From Candidatus Manganitrophus noduliformans (lineage in GTDB: Bacteria; Nitrospirota; Nitrospiria; SBBL01; Manganitrophaceae), in the NCBI RefSeq assembly GCF_012184425.1, contig NZ_VTOW01000009.1:17725-81724 (forward strand): a stretch of DNA of 64,000 nucleotides, given 5' to 3'. The notes below the pieces were generated by a model. It made no database searches. It worked only from the letters and a program-made list of their open reading frames with translations, and was not told the origin of the DNA. Both the position numbers and the translations under genes were made by a program. Below, piece by piece: positions 24,706 to 33,591 of the stretch; the stretch's first letter is position 1, and the number at the start of each line of letters is the position of its first letter.

Positions 24706-26892
24706 ATGCAGACAGTAACCTTGTCCCCAAATGCAATACGGGTTTTAGAGAAGCGGTATCTCGCTAAGAGCGCAAAAGGGGAGGTGATCGAGACCGCCGA
24801 GGAGCTCTTTCGGCGGGTGGCGAAGAATATCGCGGAAGCAGATCCGCACTACAATGCTACCGAAGATCCGGCGAAGACCGAGGATGCGTTCTACGCGTTG
24901 ATGGTCTCGGGACGTTTTCTTCCGAATTCACCCACGCTGATGAACGCCGGCCGGGAGCTGCAGCAGCTCTCCGCCTGTTTTGTCCTTCCGGTGGGAGACT
25001 CCATCTGCGAGATCTTCGACGCGGTCAAACAGACCGCGATCATCCATAAGAGCGGCGGCGGAACGGGATTCTCTTTCTCCCGGCTTCGCCCGAAAGACGA
25101 TCTGGTCCGAACGACCGGAGGGGTTTCCTCCGGTCCGGTCTCCTTTATGAGCGTCTTCAACCACACCACCGAGGCGATCAAACAAGGAGGCACTCGCCGG
25201 GGCGCCAACATGGGGATTCTGAGGGTGGACCACCCCGATATCCTCGATTTTATCCACTGTAAAGCCGATACCGGCAAGATCATCAATTTCAACATCTCCG
25301 TGGCGATCACCGACGAATTCATGCGGGCGGCCAGGGAGGATAAAGACTACCCCCTCATCAACCCGCGGACGCGCGAAACCGTCAAGCGGCTCTCCGCCCG
25401 AATGGTTCTCGATGAAATCGCCAAAGAGGCGCATGCCACAGGCGAGCCGGGTCTTTTCTTCGTCGATGTCACCAATCGGACCAATCCCACCCCCCACGTC
25501 GGTGAGATCGAGGCGACCAACCCCTGCGGGGAGCAGCCGCTGCTTCCCTATGAGAGCTGCAATCTGGGAAGCATCAACCTGGAGCGCCACCTGAAGCGGA
25601 TCGACGATCGGTACGAGATCGACTGGGAAGCGCTCGAGGGAACGATCCGTACATCGGTGCATTTTCTCGACAACGTCATCGACGTGAACCGTTATCCGAT
25701 CCGGCAGATCGAGGAGATCACCAAAGCGAACCGGAAGATCGGCCTGGGTGTGATGGGATTCGCCAGGATGCTCTTTAAGCTGGGCGTTCCGTACAACTGC
25801 CTCGATGGACTGCGGGTGGCGCAACAGGTGATGGCCTTTGTGCGTCGGGTGGGATATGAGCAGTCCGGCCAGCTCGCGGAGCTGCGGGGGGTCTACCCGA
25901 ACTGGAGAGGCTCTCTTCATGAAAAACGGGGTCAGCGGGTTCGCAACGCCTACATCACGACGATCGCCCCCACCGGGACCGTCTCGATGATCGCCGACAC
26001 CTCCGGAGGATGTGAGCCGGAGTTTAGTCTCATCTGGTACAAGAACGTCATGGACGGAGAGAAACTCCCCTACATCCTCGACTATCTGATCGAAGCGGCA
26101 AAGCGGGAGGGCTTCTGGAGTGAGGATCTGCTCGAGCGGATCGTGAAAAACAAGGGATCGGTCAATGGAATCGATCAAGTCCCCCCGGAATGGCAGAGGG
26201 TTTTCGTCACCGCGCATGAGATCTCGCCGGAGTGGCATGTTCGCATGCAGGCGGCCTTTCAGGAGTATTCCGACTCCGCCGTCAGCAAGACGATCAATCT
26301 TCCATCGGATGCCGGCGTGGAGGAGGTCACGAAAGCCTACCTGCTTGCCTACGAGCTCGGTTGCAAAGGGATCACCGTCTACCGGGACGGCGCGCGGCCC
26401 GACCAGGTGATGAATGTGGGCTCTTTTCGGAGAAACGGAGACGGATCGCACGGCCCCGCTCCCGAGGACTTGGCGTGGGGGAAACTTGTCGAACTCGCCG
26501 ACATTGTCGATGAAAAGCGGATCCGGGTAAAAACCGCCGACGGCAACGCCTACCTCCACGTCGGACTGGTCGACGGTCAGCCGAGAGAGATTTTTGGAAA
26601 TCCTGCTCTCGGCGCCTATCAAAGCACCGTCGCCCTGGTTTGCCGATTGGGCTCGACCGTCTTAAGACTCGGCGGAACGGTTGAGATGATCATGGATCAG
26701 CTCAACAAGGTCCACCGGGAGTATGGAGATGTAAGAATCCCGCTTCTGGCCTTGAATCGGGGTTTTCAGCGGGTCATGGAAGATCTCGGTCAACACGTGT
26801 CGATCACGGAGAGCTGTCCGGAGTGTCGTCGCCAGATGCGGATGGTTGAAGGCTGCATGAAATGTCACGACTGCGGATTCAGCCGCTGTTAG
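24706..26892 (+). CDS. nrdJ: Class II (B12-dependent) ribonucleotide reductase
   Basis: 728 residues from the ATG at 24706 (AGAGGTG upstream); an in-frame start at 24661 lacks a ribosome site. The enzyme reduces ribonucleotides to deoxyribonucleotides with adenosylcobalamin as radical source. Motifs: FLPNSPTLMNAG, LSACFVLPVGDSI (substrate-site Cys), HKSGGGTGFSFS, the radical site NPCGEQPLLPYESCNLGSINL (cited as family pattern, Cys near 282), APTGTVSMIA and the C-terminal CxxC segment CMKCHDCGFSRC for re-reduction. Single-chain type, no ATP-cone seen. It needs no oxygen and fits changing redox conditions. Neighbours are small unknown genes, so it may be an island copy. Confidence 0.93.
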   Translation: MQTVTLSPNAIRVLEKRYLAKSAKGEVIETAEELFRRVAKNIAEADPHYNATEDPAKTEDAFYALMVSGRFLPNSPTLMNAGRELQQLSACFVLPVGDSICEIFDAVKQTAIIHKSGGGTGFSFSRLRPKDDLVRTTGGVSSGPVSFMSVFNHTTEAIKQGGTRRGANMGILRVDHPDILDFIHCKADTGKIINFNISVAITDEFMRAAREDKDYPLINPRTRETVKRLSARMVLDEIAKEAHATGEPGLFFVDVTNRTNPTPHVGEIEATNPCGEQPLLPYESCNLGSINLERHLKRIDDRYEIDWEALEGTIRTSVHFLDNVIDVNRYPIRQIEEITKANRKIGLGVMGFARMLFKLGVPYNCLDGLRVAQQVMAFVRRVGYEQSGQLAELRGVYPNWRGSLHEKRGQRVRNAYITTIAPTGTVSMIADTSGGCEPEFSLIWYKNVMDGEKLPYILDYLIEAAKREGFWSEDLLERIVKNKGSVNGIDQVPPEWQRVFVTAHEISPEWHVRMQAAFQEYSDSAVSKTINLPSDAGVEEVTKAYLLAYELGCKGITVYRDGARPDQVMNVGSFRRNGDGSHGPAPEDLAWGKLVELADIVDEKRIRVKTADGNAYLHVGLVDGQPREIFGNPALGAYQSTVALVCRLGSTVLRLGGTVEMIMDQLNKVHREYGDVRIPLLALNRGFQRVMEDLGQHVSITESCPECRRQMRMVEGCMKCHDCGFSRC

Positions 26893-26908
26893 GCGCATCC
26901 GGTCCGGT

Positions 26909-26985
26909 GAAGAGAGGGGTGAAAATCCCCCCCCTCTCTTCGGGATCCGTCGGTTGGAAGATATCGGACTCTCCGTTTGAGTCCG
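26909..26985 (+). terminator. Tandem hairpins after nrdJ
   Basis: GAAGAGAGGGG pairs with CCCCCTCTCTTC (26909-26941), then CGGACTC pairs with GAGTCCG (26965-26985), followed by TCTTTCTTT. The second is the more likely terminator. Confidence 0.6.
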
Positions 26986-27005
26986 TCTTTCTTTGCGGAG
27001 GGAGT

Positions 27006-27221
27006 ATGGGAGAAATGGCCGCCGGCTGTCCGCATTGCCACACAGGAGGTCGCTGCGAGAAGGGGGGCGTCATCGTCTCGCTCGTTTGGTCCGCTCTTTT
27101 TCTCGAATGGCATTGCGTCGTGTGCGGATATGTCGGCGACGGCAAAACCGAGCCGGCTCGACCGTGGCTCAGGGTAAGACCTACTGAGAGGAAAACAGAG
27201 AGACTGCTGAGGGCTGTTTGA
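27006..27221 (+). CDS. Small zinc-ribbon protein
   Basis: 71 residues from the ATG at 27006; GCGGAGGGAG lies upstream. CPHC (about residues 8-11) and CVVC (about 37-40) form a four-Cys zinc site with a hydrophobic stretch between (VIVSLVWSALFLEW). The tail is basic (RVRPTERKTERLL). It is the third protein of this kind in the window. No specific family assigned. Confidence 0.65.
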   Translation: MGEMAAGCPHCHTGGRCEKGGVIVSLVWSALFLEWHCVVCGYVGDGKTEPARPWLRVRPTERKTERLLRAV

Positions 27222-27283
27222 ATATCGGTCAATAAAAAAAGGTGTGGAAGCCAACCGGTGATCTTAATCAGGAGGAGATGCTG

Positions 27284-27937
27284 ATGAATCGAGAAAGCGG
27301 GTTTTTGATCATCTTTTTATCGATGACCCTCTCCGGGTGTTTGGGTGCGCTTCAGGCGATGAACACGGCGACCGGCCTCTATCAGAACGCCCGTGCCGGT
27401 TATACCGCGTATAACGCCGCCGCCACGGCTAAAGATTTAAAGGATACCCAGCCGTTGTTCGCGGATGCGGAGATCATCAAGATCCGAGCCGATCTCTCTC
27501 CGAGAATGCGAGACCGGGAGGAGGCGATTAAAGCCGCGTTCACCGCGGAGCTGGTGCGTGAGGCGAAGGAGGTTCTGGGGGCGATCGGCCGCTCCGAAAC
27601 GGTTGTTTGCACCGAAGCGTGTCCGGCCGAAGGGAAGATGACGATCCTTCATTTCCGTGAGAAGGAGCGACCGGGGATGATCACAAAGGTGCTCGCCGGC
27701 GACCGCCTGACCGGAACGGCGAGCGTGATTAACGCGAGCGATGGAGCGGTTCTCAGGGACGAGCAGGTGGACGGGCAGGACTATGCCGTCATCGCCGCAA
27801 TGATCAATCTTTCGGTGATGAAGAAGCTCCTCAAGGAGAAGGAGGACGATCCAAAACTAAAGGCGTATCTGGATAAGGTCAACGAGATCCCTCTGCTGTC
27901 GGAAGAGGGGGAAAAGATTCTGACGGGATCAAAGTGA
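27284..27937 (+). CDS. Predicted outer-envelope lipoprotein of unknown function
   Basis: 217 residues from the ATG at 27284 (GGAGGAG 7 bp upstream). The signal peptide FLIIFLSMTLSGC ends in a lipobox (LSGC, Cys near residue 17), so it should be lipid-anchored. The mature part is helical and Ala-rich, with a Cys pair (VCTEAC) and later strands. I see no known enzymatic motif. It is followed after 82 bp by another unknown gene on the same strand. Confidence 0.7.
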   Translation: MNRESGFLIIFLSMTLSGCLGALQAMNTATGLYQNARAGYTAYNAAATAKDLKDTQPLFADAEIIKIRADLSPRMRDREEAIKAAFTAELVREAKEVLGAIGRSETVVCTEACPAEGKMTILHFREKERPGMITKVLAGDRLTGTASVINASDGAVLRDEQVDGQDYAVIAAMINLSVMKKLLKEKEDDPKLKAYLDKVNEIPLLSEEGEKILTGSK

Positions 27938-28019
27938 TCTTCTGAACGGCCGGGGCCGGTGAGGCCGCATCATCGCTCACCGGCTCCTGTCCGCTAACCG
28001 GAGTCGGAGGATTCTGACG

Positions 28020-28346
28020 ATGTCGCAACATTACTTCAAGACGACTTATCAGGGTGAGCCGGTCACGATTCTGATGGGATGGGATCGTCCGCTTCAGGGT
28101 TTTTTTATGGTGATCGAGAAGCCGCAGCGTAAAGATGATGACGAGCGATATCTATACAGTAACCTAAACGAGGAGGATTCGCATCCGAAGTCTCTGAAAC
28201 CGTTTTTGGATGTCTTACGCGTCTTTCAGATTGTCTTGCCCGGGGAGATGATTCATGAGGTTCTCGAGGACAAAATGATCAACTGCGGAAATAAAACAGT
28301 TGAACACCAGGCCGAGGGTGGGGAGTACAAGAAGGGTTCGCTTTGA
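28020..28346 (+). CDS. Conserved-looking unknown protein, 108 residues
   Basis: GGAGGATTCTGACG precedes the ATG. YFKTTYQGEPVTILMGWDRPLQGFFMVIEKP looks like a compact beta-rich start (cited in part), then acidic linker RKDDDERYLYSNLNEED and a helix FLDVLRVFQIVLPGEMIHEVL. Cytoplasmic, no signal. The pattern looks like a small single-domain protein that binds a ligand or partner; function unknown. Confidence 0.6.
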   Translation: MSQHYFKTTYQGEPVTILMGWDRPLQGFFMVIEKPQRKDDDERYLYSNLNEEDSHPKSLKPFLDVLRVFQIVLPGEMIHEVLEDKMINCGNKTVEHQAEGGEYKKGSL

Positions 28347-28945
28347 GGAGGTAAAAAAACGACCGTAAGTCCCGCGCTAGTATTATTGCGGCCCCTCCCT
28401 AGAGATAAAAAGCCGGCGGCAGTGTGAGCTCTGATCGGCTCGCGCGGATGGATCGAATATTTTATCTGTAAAAGTCATAACTTTACTTTTCAGACATTGT
28501 AAGGCCAACCCGTACTTCCTGAACTAAGCAGCATCCAGATCTTCCCATGTGCAATAGTTCAAGTTGAAATACTTGTTCTGACCGAATTTCTCACCTTTGG
28601 TACACCCGGCACAAATTCAGCTACACTCAGTACATTTCATCAGAGCTCAAATTATCGATAGTACTTTAAAAAATGACCTAAATGAGATTACGTCTCATGA
28701 GCCTGATTAATTTAGCACAGTTGTTGGATGAAATCCTTCATTCTCTCCCGCTTCATGGATTCAAAAGAATTGCATTCTGGCGGAGCGCTTCAGAGAATGC
28801 GGTTTGCTCGAACTCTTCTGAAGGGTGATACCTACTTGAGTTTTTTAATAAAGCTCCCGCAGCTCGCACTGTCGTAGAATGGGTCGGCCGGCTAATACTC
28901 GGGATAATCTGTACTTTCCACAAATTGAACAGTTCGCTTGTTCCT
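28347..28945. other. Non-coding region, about 600 bp
   Basis: AT-rich with scattered ORFs that have no start signals. A 6-bp inverted repeat ATGAGA-N5-TCTCAT lies at 28682-28698. Nothing else recognised. Confidence 0.5.
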
Positions 28946-29164
28946 TTAAGAGTCACGAGTATGCAGGCGACGGAGGTAATCGGCCTCCCAAACGAATCGA
29001 GGCCGCAGCTTCCGCAGGTGAACTTTTAATTTTAAAGGAGCGTTCACGAGTACAGGTTTGACCCATTTATAAATTTCGTACGATGAGGCATAGAGTATCG
29101 CCCAAAGCGGCCAGAGTACAACCGCCAGAATCAAGGTCCACTCGAAAAAGATCTTGATATCCAT
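28946..29164 (-). CDS. Small membrane protein, 72 residues
   Basis: The minus-strand ATG at 29164 is preceded by CGGAGGACACC. The first 30 residues form one membrane helix (FEWTLILAVVLWPLWAILYASSYEIY). The rest is basic (KLKVHLRKLRPRF) and should face the cytoplasm. It lies downstream of another small membrane-protein gene on the same strand with a GC-rich hairpin between them. Function unknown; context suggests envelope stress. Confidence 0.6.
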   Translation of the reverse strand: MDIKIFFEWTLILAVVLWPLWAILYASSYEIYKWVKPVLVNAPLKLKVHLRKLRPRFVWEADYLRRLHTRDS

Positions 29165-29254
29165 GGTGTCCTCCGAAATAACCTCACCTATGGAATGATC
29201 TCTTCCACAGGATGAACTTAATAAAAATATTACCGAGAAGCGGGCGTATTCTTT

Positions 29255-29281
29255 GGCGGGCCGGCTCTTCGCCGACCCGCC
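29255..29281 (-). terminator. GC-rich hairpin between small membrane-protein genes
   Basis: GGCGGGTCGGCG pairs with GCCGGCCCGCC around a short loop on the minus strand, with AAAGAA behind. It could be an attenuator or a partial terminator. Confidence 0.4.
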
Positions 29282-29292
29282 TCGAAAGTAGA

Positions 29293-29571
29293 TTACTGGA
29301 TAACCGCTTGGCCGCCGCTGCCGTCCATGGTCCAGAGCACCCAGGCGAAGTAAACAAGAGAACCGTAGAGGGCGAAATAGAGTCCATACCGGTACAACGC
29401 CTCATAGAGCAGATCGAATCCGGGGGCAGCTACCGACTCAGACCACCGTTTAGCGACGACCTCTTTCAATGCATTAATCTTGCTCCCTTGCTTTCCAATA
29501 AAATCGCGGAAGCGGAAGGGAGAGGTCGGAAATCGCTTCAAGAGATTAGGTGCCGTTCTTACTGTCATCAT
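29293..29571 (-). CDS. Small membrane protein, 92 residues
   Basis: GGAGGTGAGTGTCT precedes the ATG at 29571 on the minus strand. The N-terminus is basic (KRFPTSPFRFRDFIGKQGSK) and the only membrane helix is near the C-terminus (YGLYFALYGSLVYFAWVLW). No family recognised. Its neighbours are Hsp20, rhomboid and FtsH genes, so a role in membrane stress is possible but unproven. Confidence 0.6.
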   Translation of the reverse strand: MMTVRTAPNLLKRFPTSPFRFRDFIGKQGSKINALKEVVAKRWSESVAAPGFDLLYEALYRYGLYFALYGSLVYFAWVLWTMDGSGGQAVIQ

Positions 29572-29833
29572 AGACACTCACCTCCTTTCTCAATCGAAGA
29601 GATAAACCATGGAGACCCCATTTTCAAGGGGAAGTGTATCCCTCACAGGAGTTAAAAGGAAGTCGCCTGGAGTGATTTCATGTTAACTTCAAACCGACAG
29701 GCCTGGACTGTTGGATAAAAATAGAGACGATAGGGAAATGGACCCAGATTAACATTACAGAATGTGGATTGCGGGGGGCAGGGGTCACGGAGGAGTGTTC
29801 CGGCTGCCAGACGGTCACTTCCTCCGCGCCGTT

Positions 29834-30310
29834 TTATTTCTCTTCGATTTTGATTTCTTTCGGCAACGCCTCTTTTGATTTTGGAAGCTCAACCGTCAAG
29901 ATGCCGTTTTTAAAAGCGGCCCGGATCTGGTCGGCGTTCACCGCGGAAGGGAGCGCAATCTCACGTACGAAGCTTCCATAGTAGCGCTCATTATAATGAT
30001 AGTTCCGCTCTTGCTTCTCCTCTTCCTGCTTAATCTCACCCCGAAGCTGTAGGGTCTGATCGGTCATGGAGATTTTAATGTTCTCCTTCTCAAAACCTGG
30101 GACTTCCGCTTTCATCACATACTTGTCCTTCTCCTCGTACATATCGATAGAAGGAAAAGTGGCCCCTCTGAAGAGAGATTGCGGCTCCCAGTCCGTCAGA
30201 TCCCGAAAATTTTTAAAGAAATGATCAAACATCTTCTCCATCTCCCGGCGCGGATTCACGACATCTGTAACCCGCGAGCGCCGTCGCGGCAGCAATTGTC
30301 CAAAAGCCAT
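29834..30310 (-). CDS. Small heat-shock protein (Hsp20/alpha-crystallin)
   Basis: 158 residues from the second ATG (30310) after AAAGGAGGTGT. The N-terminal arm carries DHFFKNFRDLTDW, then the alpha-crystallin domain with VMKAEVPGFEKENIKISM, LRGEIKQEEE, YGSFVREIALPSAV and the signature AAFKNGILTVELPK. ATP-independent holdase in the cytoplasm. The 5' untranslated region has a stable hairpin with a four-base loop at 30366-30381. It is one of two Hsp20 genes within 3.4 kb. Confidence 0.92.
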   Translation of the reverse strand: MAFGQLLPRRRSRVTDVVNPRREMEKMFDHFFKNFRDLTDWEPQSLFRGATFPSIDMYEEKDKYVMKAEVPGFEKENIKISMTDQTLQLRGEIKQEEEKQERNYHYNERYYGSFVREIALPSAVNADQIRAAFKNGILTVELPKSKEALPKEIKIEEK

Positions 30311-30365
30311 CATACACCTCCTTTGTTCGTTTTAAGTTTTAAGTTGATGCGAATACACAAACTCT

Positions 30366-30381
30366 GCTTGCTTCGGCAAGC
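30366..30381 (-). promoter_or_regulatory. Hairpin in the 5' region of hsp20
   Basis: GCTTGC pairs with GCAAGC around a CGAA loop on the coding (minus) strand, about 55 bp before the start codon. It could stabilise the mRNA or take part in heat sensing; it does not cover the ribosome site. Confidence 0.3.
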
Positions 30382-30465
30382 TGAGCATCCAATATCATCC
30401 GTATCTCAGCCGAGATGCTACCCGCAATCACCCCCTGTAATGGTCCAGTAAAAACGGACACTGGG

Positions 30466-31329
30466 TTAAGATACATCGGCTAAAGTTTCATACTCAGCCG
30501 GAGAGACGTAGCCGAGATAGGAATGATACCGCCGGCTGTTGTAGAACATTTCGATATAATCGACCACATCCTTTTTTGCTTCCTCCCATGTGGCATAGCG
30601 ACGATGCTCGGTTTGATCGCTCTTCAGACTTCTAAAGAAGCGCTCGGCGACCGCATTGTCCCAGCAGTTGCCTTTGCGGCTCATGCTGCAGATCATCCCG
30701 TGTTCAGACAACAAAGCCTGATAGTCCTGGCTGGCGTATTGACTGCCTCGATCCGAATGGTGGATCAGTCCTCTGTCCGGCTTTCGGATCAAGAGGGCCA
30801 TGCGTAAGGCATCGCCGACGAGCCCCGCTTTCATCTGACTCGACATCGACCATCCCACCACCTTGCGCGAGAACAAATCCAGCACCACGGCCAAATACAG
30901 CCACCCCTGCTCTGTCCAAAGATAGGTGATATCGGCCGCCCAGACCCGATTGGGCGCACTGACCTCGAATTTCCGGTCAAGAAGATTCAATGCCACAGGA
31001 TCATCGTGGCGGCTGTCGGTGGTGACTTTAAAGTGCTTCTTCCTTCTGACCGCAACTGCCGCCTGCCGCATGAGCGTTCGGGCCTGATAGCGGCCCACGG
31101 CCTCTGCATCCTCTTTTAGCGCTTTTGACATCCGACGGCTCCCATACGTCTGCCGGTTGGAAAAATGAATGGCTCGCACTTTGAGAATCCGCCTCTGCCG
31201 ATCGGGACCATCCGGCCGGGCTTTCCGATTCTGATAATCGTAATACCCGCTTCGGCTCACCTGCAAAACCTGACACAATACCACGACCGGAAAATTCGCC
31301 TTCTCCACCGCAACAAATCGATACCTCAA
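30466..31329 (-). CDS. IS3-family transposase OrfB
   Basis: 287 residues, rve integrase core. The HTH_21-like start (LQVSRSGYYDYQNRK) is followed by the DDE core: Asp in VWAADITYLWTEQGWLYLAVV, Asp in LIHHSDRGSQYAS and Glu in CWDNAVAERFFRSLKSD. It ends with YNSRRYHSYLGYVSPAEYE. Overlaps orfA by 4 bp; in this family frameshifting usually makes an OrfAB fusion. Intact. Confidence 0.95.
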   Translation of the reverse strand: MRYRFVAVEKANFPVVVLCQVLQVSRSGYYDYQNRKARPDGPDRQRRILKVRAIHFSNRQTYGSRRMSKALKEDAEAVGRYQARTLMRQAAVAVRRKKHFKVTTDSRHDDPVALNLLDRKFEVSAPNRVWAADITYLWTEQGWLYLAVVLDLFSRKVVGWSMSSQMKAGLVGDALRMALLIRKPDRGLIHHSDRGSQYASQDYQALLSEHGMICSMSRKGNCWDNAVAERFFRSLKSDQTEHRRYATWEEAKKDVVDYIEMFYNSRRYHSYLGYVSPAEYETLADVS

Positions 31330-31625
31330 CTCGATTCTTTGGCAAAGAAGGCTGCCGCCTTTTTTAAGATCTCCCGCTCCATCAGAAGACGCTTATTCTC
31401 GGCTCGCAGCCGATGAAGCTCCTCTTGCTCTGAGCTCAACGGCCCTTTACTGAAAATCACCCCTTTTCCGTTTTGCTGCGCTCGCCGAACCCAACGGCCT
31501 AGCATCCCTCCGTGAATCCCTAAATTGCGAGCCGCCTCCGAGATCTTATATCCCTGTTCGGTCACCAACCGAACGGCTTCTCGTTTATATTCCGCTGGAT
31601 ACTGCTTTCTCTTCTTCCTCGTCAT
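31326..31625 (-). CDS. IS3-family transposase OrfA
   Basis: 99 residues from the ATG at 31625 (GGAGGTGTTCC upstream on the minus strand); longer in-frame starts run into the end repeat. HTH_Tnp_1 pattern: YPAEYKREAVRLVTEQGYKISEAARNLGI (in part), then a leucine-zipper-like C-terminus (LRAENKRLLMEREILKKAAAFF). Binds the IS ends and forms the transpososome with OrfB. Confidence 0.92.
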   Translation of the reverse strand: MTRKKRKQYPAEYKREAVRLVTEQGYKISEAARNLGIHGGMLGRWVRRAQQNGKGVIFSKGPLSSEQEELHRLRAENKRLLMEREILKKAAAFFAKESS

Positions 31626-31753
31626 GGAACACCTCCTTGAGCGCATTATCGCGCTTATTTCGGTGTCCGTCCACATTAGACCACTTCACCCCTTACTCCA
31701 GGAACCTCTCTTCATAAGATCGGAAGCAGCATCCGGAGCGCAGGCGTCCGCAC

Positions 31754-31939
31754 TTATTCTCCTGCTTGTTTCGGCTGGTTTGAGAGCGGTGGAAGCGGGA
31801 ATCTCCAATTCATCCGGCGGGTGCGACGCTGCACTGTATCATAGAGCAGGACCCCGACTGCCCAGAGTGTTAACGAGAGCGCCCAGAACAGCCCAGCAAC
31901 AATAATGATATTTTGAAGCAGTTCCAACAAGCGTGACAT
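31754..31939 (-). CDS. Small membrane protein, 61 residues
   Basis: GGGAGAAATGCTTT lies before the ATG at 31939. One hydrophobic helix (LLQNIIIVAGLFWALSLTLWAVGVLLY) is followed by a basic tail (RRTRRMNW). It lies downstream of the rhomboid gene on the same strand. Unknown function; third small membrane protein of this block. Confidence 0.55.
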   Translation of the reverse strand: MSRLLELLQNIIIVAGLFWALSLTLWAVGVLLYDTVQRRTRRMNWRFPLPPLSNQPKQAGE

Positions 31940-32020
31940 AAAGCATTTCTCCCAAGAGGTATCTCATTGGATAATTAATTCGGAAACAGGCCGTGTCAAG
32001 GAACTTATTTTGACGCCATC

Positions 32021-32743
32021 TCACAGCGGAAGCCTCTCGATCCCAAATTTTATCCTGCTCCCTCCTTCATCTTGAATCGGTTTTAAGAAAAATCGATAGA
32101 ACAAAACACCCGCCGCGAATCCGCCGAGATGTCCCCACCAGGCCACCCCGCCGGCCTGCGATGCATCGGCCAAAACACCCCCTAGAATCTGCATGAGAAA
32201 CCAGGTACCGAAAAAAGTCACCGTATGAACTTCGAAAAAGAGCGGAAGAAGAAAGAGCGGGAAGAAGACCCTCACGCGAGCGTTGGGAAAAAGGAAGAGG
32301 TAGGCCCCCATCACACCGGCTATGGCGCCTGAAGCCCCGACCGCGGGAAGCCCTGAGGCCGGATTCGAAACCAAGTGGACAATCCCGGCGAGCAGACCAG
32401 ACAGAAGATAAAAGAGTAAGAAGCGGATCGATCCCATCCGATCTTCCACGTTATCCCCGAAGATCCAGAGCGTCCACATATTGCCGAGGAAATGGATCCA
32501 CCCGCTGTGCAGAAACTGATGGGTGATAAAAGGCCAGTAATCACCGACCGGAAATCCGACCCAGGCCGCCCACTCGGGATAGGCAAATCGGGCCGGGACG
32601 ATCCCGAGGAGATAAAAGAATTCCTCCTTCAGGGATCTCGGGAGCAGCAGTTCATAAAGAAAGATCATCCCATTGACGAAGATCAATCCCACGGTGATAA
32701 GCGGACGATTTCGCCTCGGAGCGGTATCTTCTAATGGAATCAC
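32021..32743 (-). CDS. Rhomboid intramembrane serine protease
   Basis: 240 residues, about 7 membrane segments. GTG start with AGAGG 7 bp upstream. The catalytic Ser lies in GASGAIAGVMGAYL (about 138) and the His in GHLGGFAAGVLFY (about 207). FLHSGWIHFLGNMWTLWIFGDNVED carries the His/Asn of helix 2. It cleaves membrane proteins in the lipid bilayer. Downstream of the second Hsp20 gene on the same strand; may act with FtsH in membrane quality control. Confidence 0.92.
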   Translation of the reverse strand: MIPLEDTAPRRNRPLITVGLIFVNGMIFLYELLLPRSLKEEFFYLLGIVPARFAYPEWAAWVGFPVGDYWPFITHQFLHSGWIHFLGNMWTLWIFGDNVEDRMGSIRFLLFYLLSGLLAGIVHLVSNPASGLPAVGASGAIAGVMGAYLFLFPNARVRVFFPLFLLPLFFEVHTVTFFGTWFLMQILGGVLADASQAGGVAWWGHLGGFAAGVLFYRFFLKPIQDEGGSRIKFGIERLPL

Positions 32744-32810
32744 AAGCCAACCTCTTTAAACAAGGAAGGCAGGAGTGCTCCCCCTGCCTTCCGGAGGACA
32801 CGGATGCAAT

Positions 32811-33230
32811 TTATCCTTCAATGGCGATCTGCCGTGGCTTCGCTTCCGCTTTCTTCGGCAGTGTGATCGTCAGCACCCCATTCTCACAGTGTGCTTTGAC
32901 CGCTTCTGTGTTCACGTAGGCCGGCAGCACGATCGTTCGGAGGAACGGACCGCTGGCCCGCTCCGCACAGAAGAGTTGGGCTTTCTCGTCGTAGCTCGGT
33001 TTGCGCTCGCACCGGAACCAGAGCATGTCCCCCTGGATCCTCATCTCGATCGATTTAGAGTCGACGCCCGGAAGATCGGCGACGATCGTCAGCTGGTTCT
33101 CATCTTCATATACATCGACCGGGGGGCTCCAAGTGACAGCCGCCTGCTCATCCTGTACGGACTGAAAGAGGCTGTTGGTGATTTCTGCTAAATCCGAAAA
33201 CGGTTTCATGATCAGAGAAGTCATAGCCAT
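32811..33230 (-). CDS. Small heat-shock protein (Hsp20), second copy
   Basis: 139 residues. AAGGAGGTGA precedes ATG 33230; a second ATG six bases later is an alternative. Alpha-crystallin domain with VDVYEDENQLTIVADLPGVDSKSIEMRI (in part), FCAERASGPFLRTIVLPAYV and HCENGVLTITLPKKAEA. It differs strongly from the copy at 29834, so the two may form hetero-oligomers or serve different clients. 68 bp upstream of the rhomboid gene. Confidence 0.92.
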   Translation of the reverse strand: MAMTSLIMKPFSDLAEITNSLFQSVQDEQAAVTWSPPVDVYEDENQLTIVADLPGVDSKSIEMRIQGDMLWFRCERKPSYDEKAQLFCAERASGPFLRTIVLPAYVNTEAVKAHCENGVLTITLPKKAEAKPRQIAIEG

Positions 33231-33591
33231 TCACCTCCTTCTGATGAGAATGCCGGCACCCTGCCGTCATGAGGCGAGGGAGCCGAAGTCAATGTATTTT
33301 TAAGATATTTTCAAGCAGAGGGAGGAGAGGGGGCTATACAGGGGAAGGTTTCGAGCAGCAGGGGTAGATCCCGCTCAATCCGCACCCCACGCCTGCCTTT
33401 CCAATGTCGGCCGCTTAAAAGCAAACCGAATATCAGGCAGAGGAGGGATCGAGGTTAGGAATTGAACGGATCGAAACGATCCTCTCTGGAAGGGGCAGCC
33501 CCCCTTCCATCCCTCACATCTGATATAAATCGCGCCGGTTTGGTGTCAAGAGGGGACGTTCCTGGGGGGATGTCGACGGTATTTAATCGCT
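33231..33591. other. Intergenic region
   Basis: No gene. A purine-rich GGGAGGAGAGGGGG tract and an AT-rich stretch at 33295-33320 (likely promoter area of the second hsp20 on the minus strand) are seen. Confidence 0.4.

Larger units (their letters stand above)
30436..31688 (-). mobile_element. IS3-family insertion sequence, 1253 bp
   Basis: The ends are imperfect inverted repeats. The left end TGTAATGGTCCAGTAAAAAC... and the inverted right end TGAAGTGGTCTAATGTGGAC... share TGGTCYA and CGGACACYG. The left flank ends in CCCC and the right flank begins with CCCC, a probable 3-4 bp target duplication. Two overlapping ORFs (orfA, orfB) fill it on the minus strand. It inserted between the hsp20 and rhomboid parts of the stress block and looks complete. 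Confidence 0.85.

Noticed and set aside
24928..26622. 564-codon minus-strand ORF
   Set aside because: It lies entirely within the well-supported nrdJ gene on the other strand. It shows no family motif and arises from GC-biased codon use.
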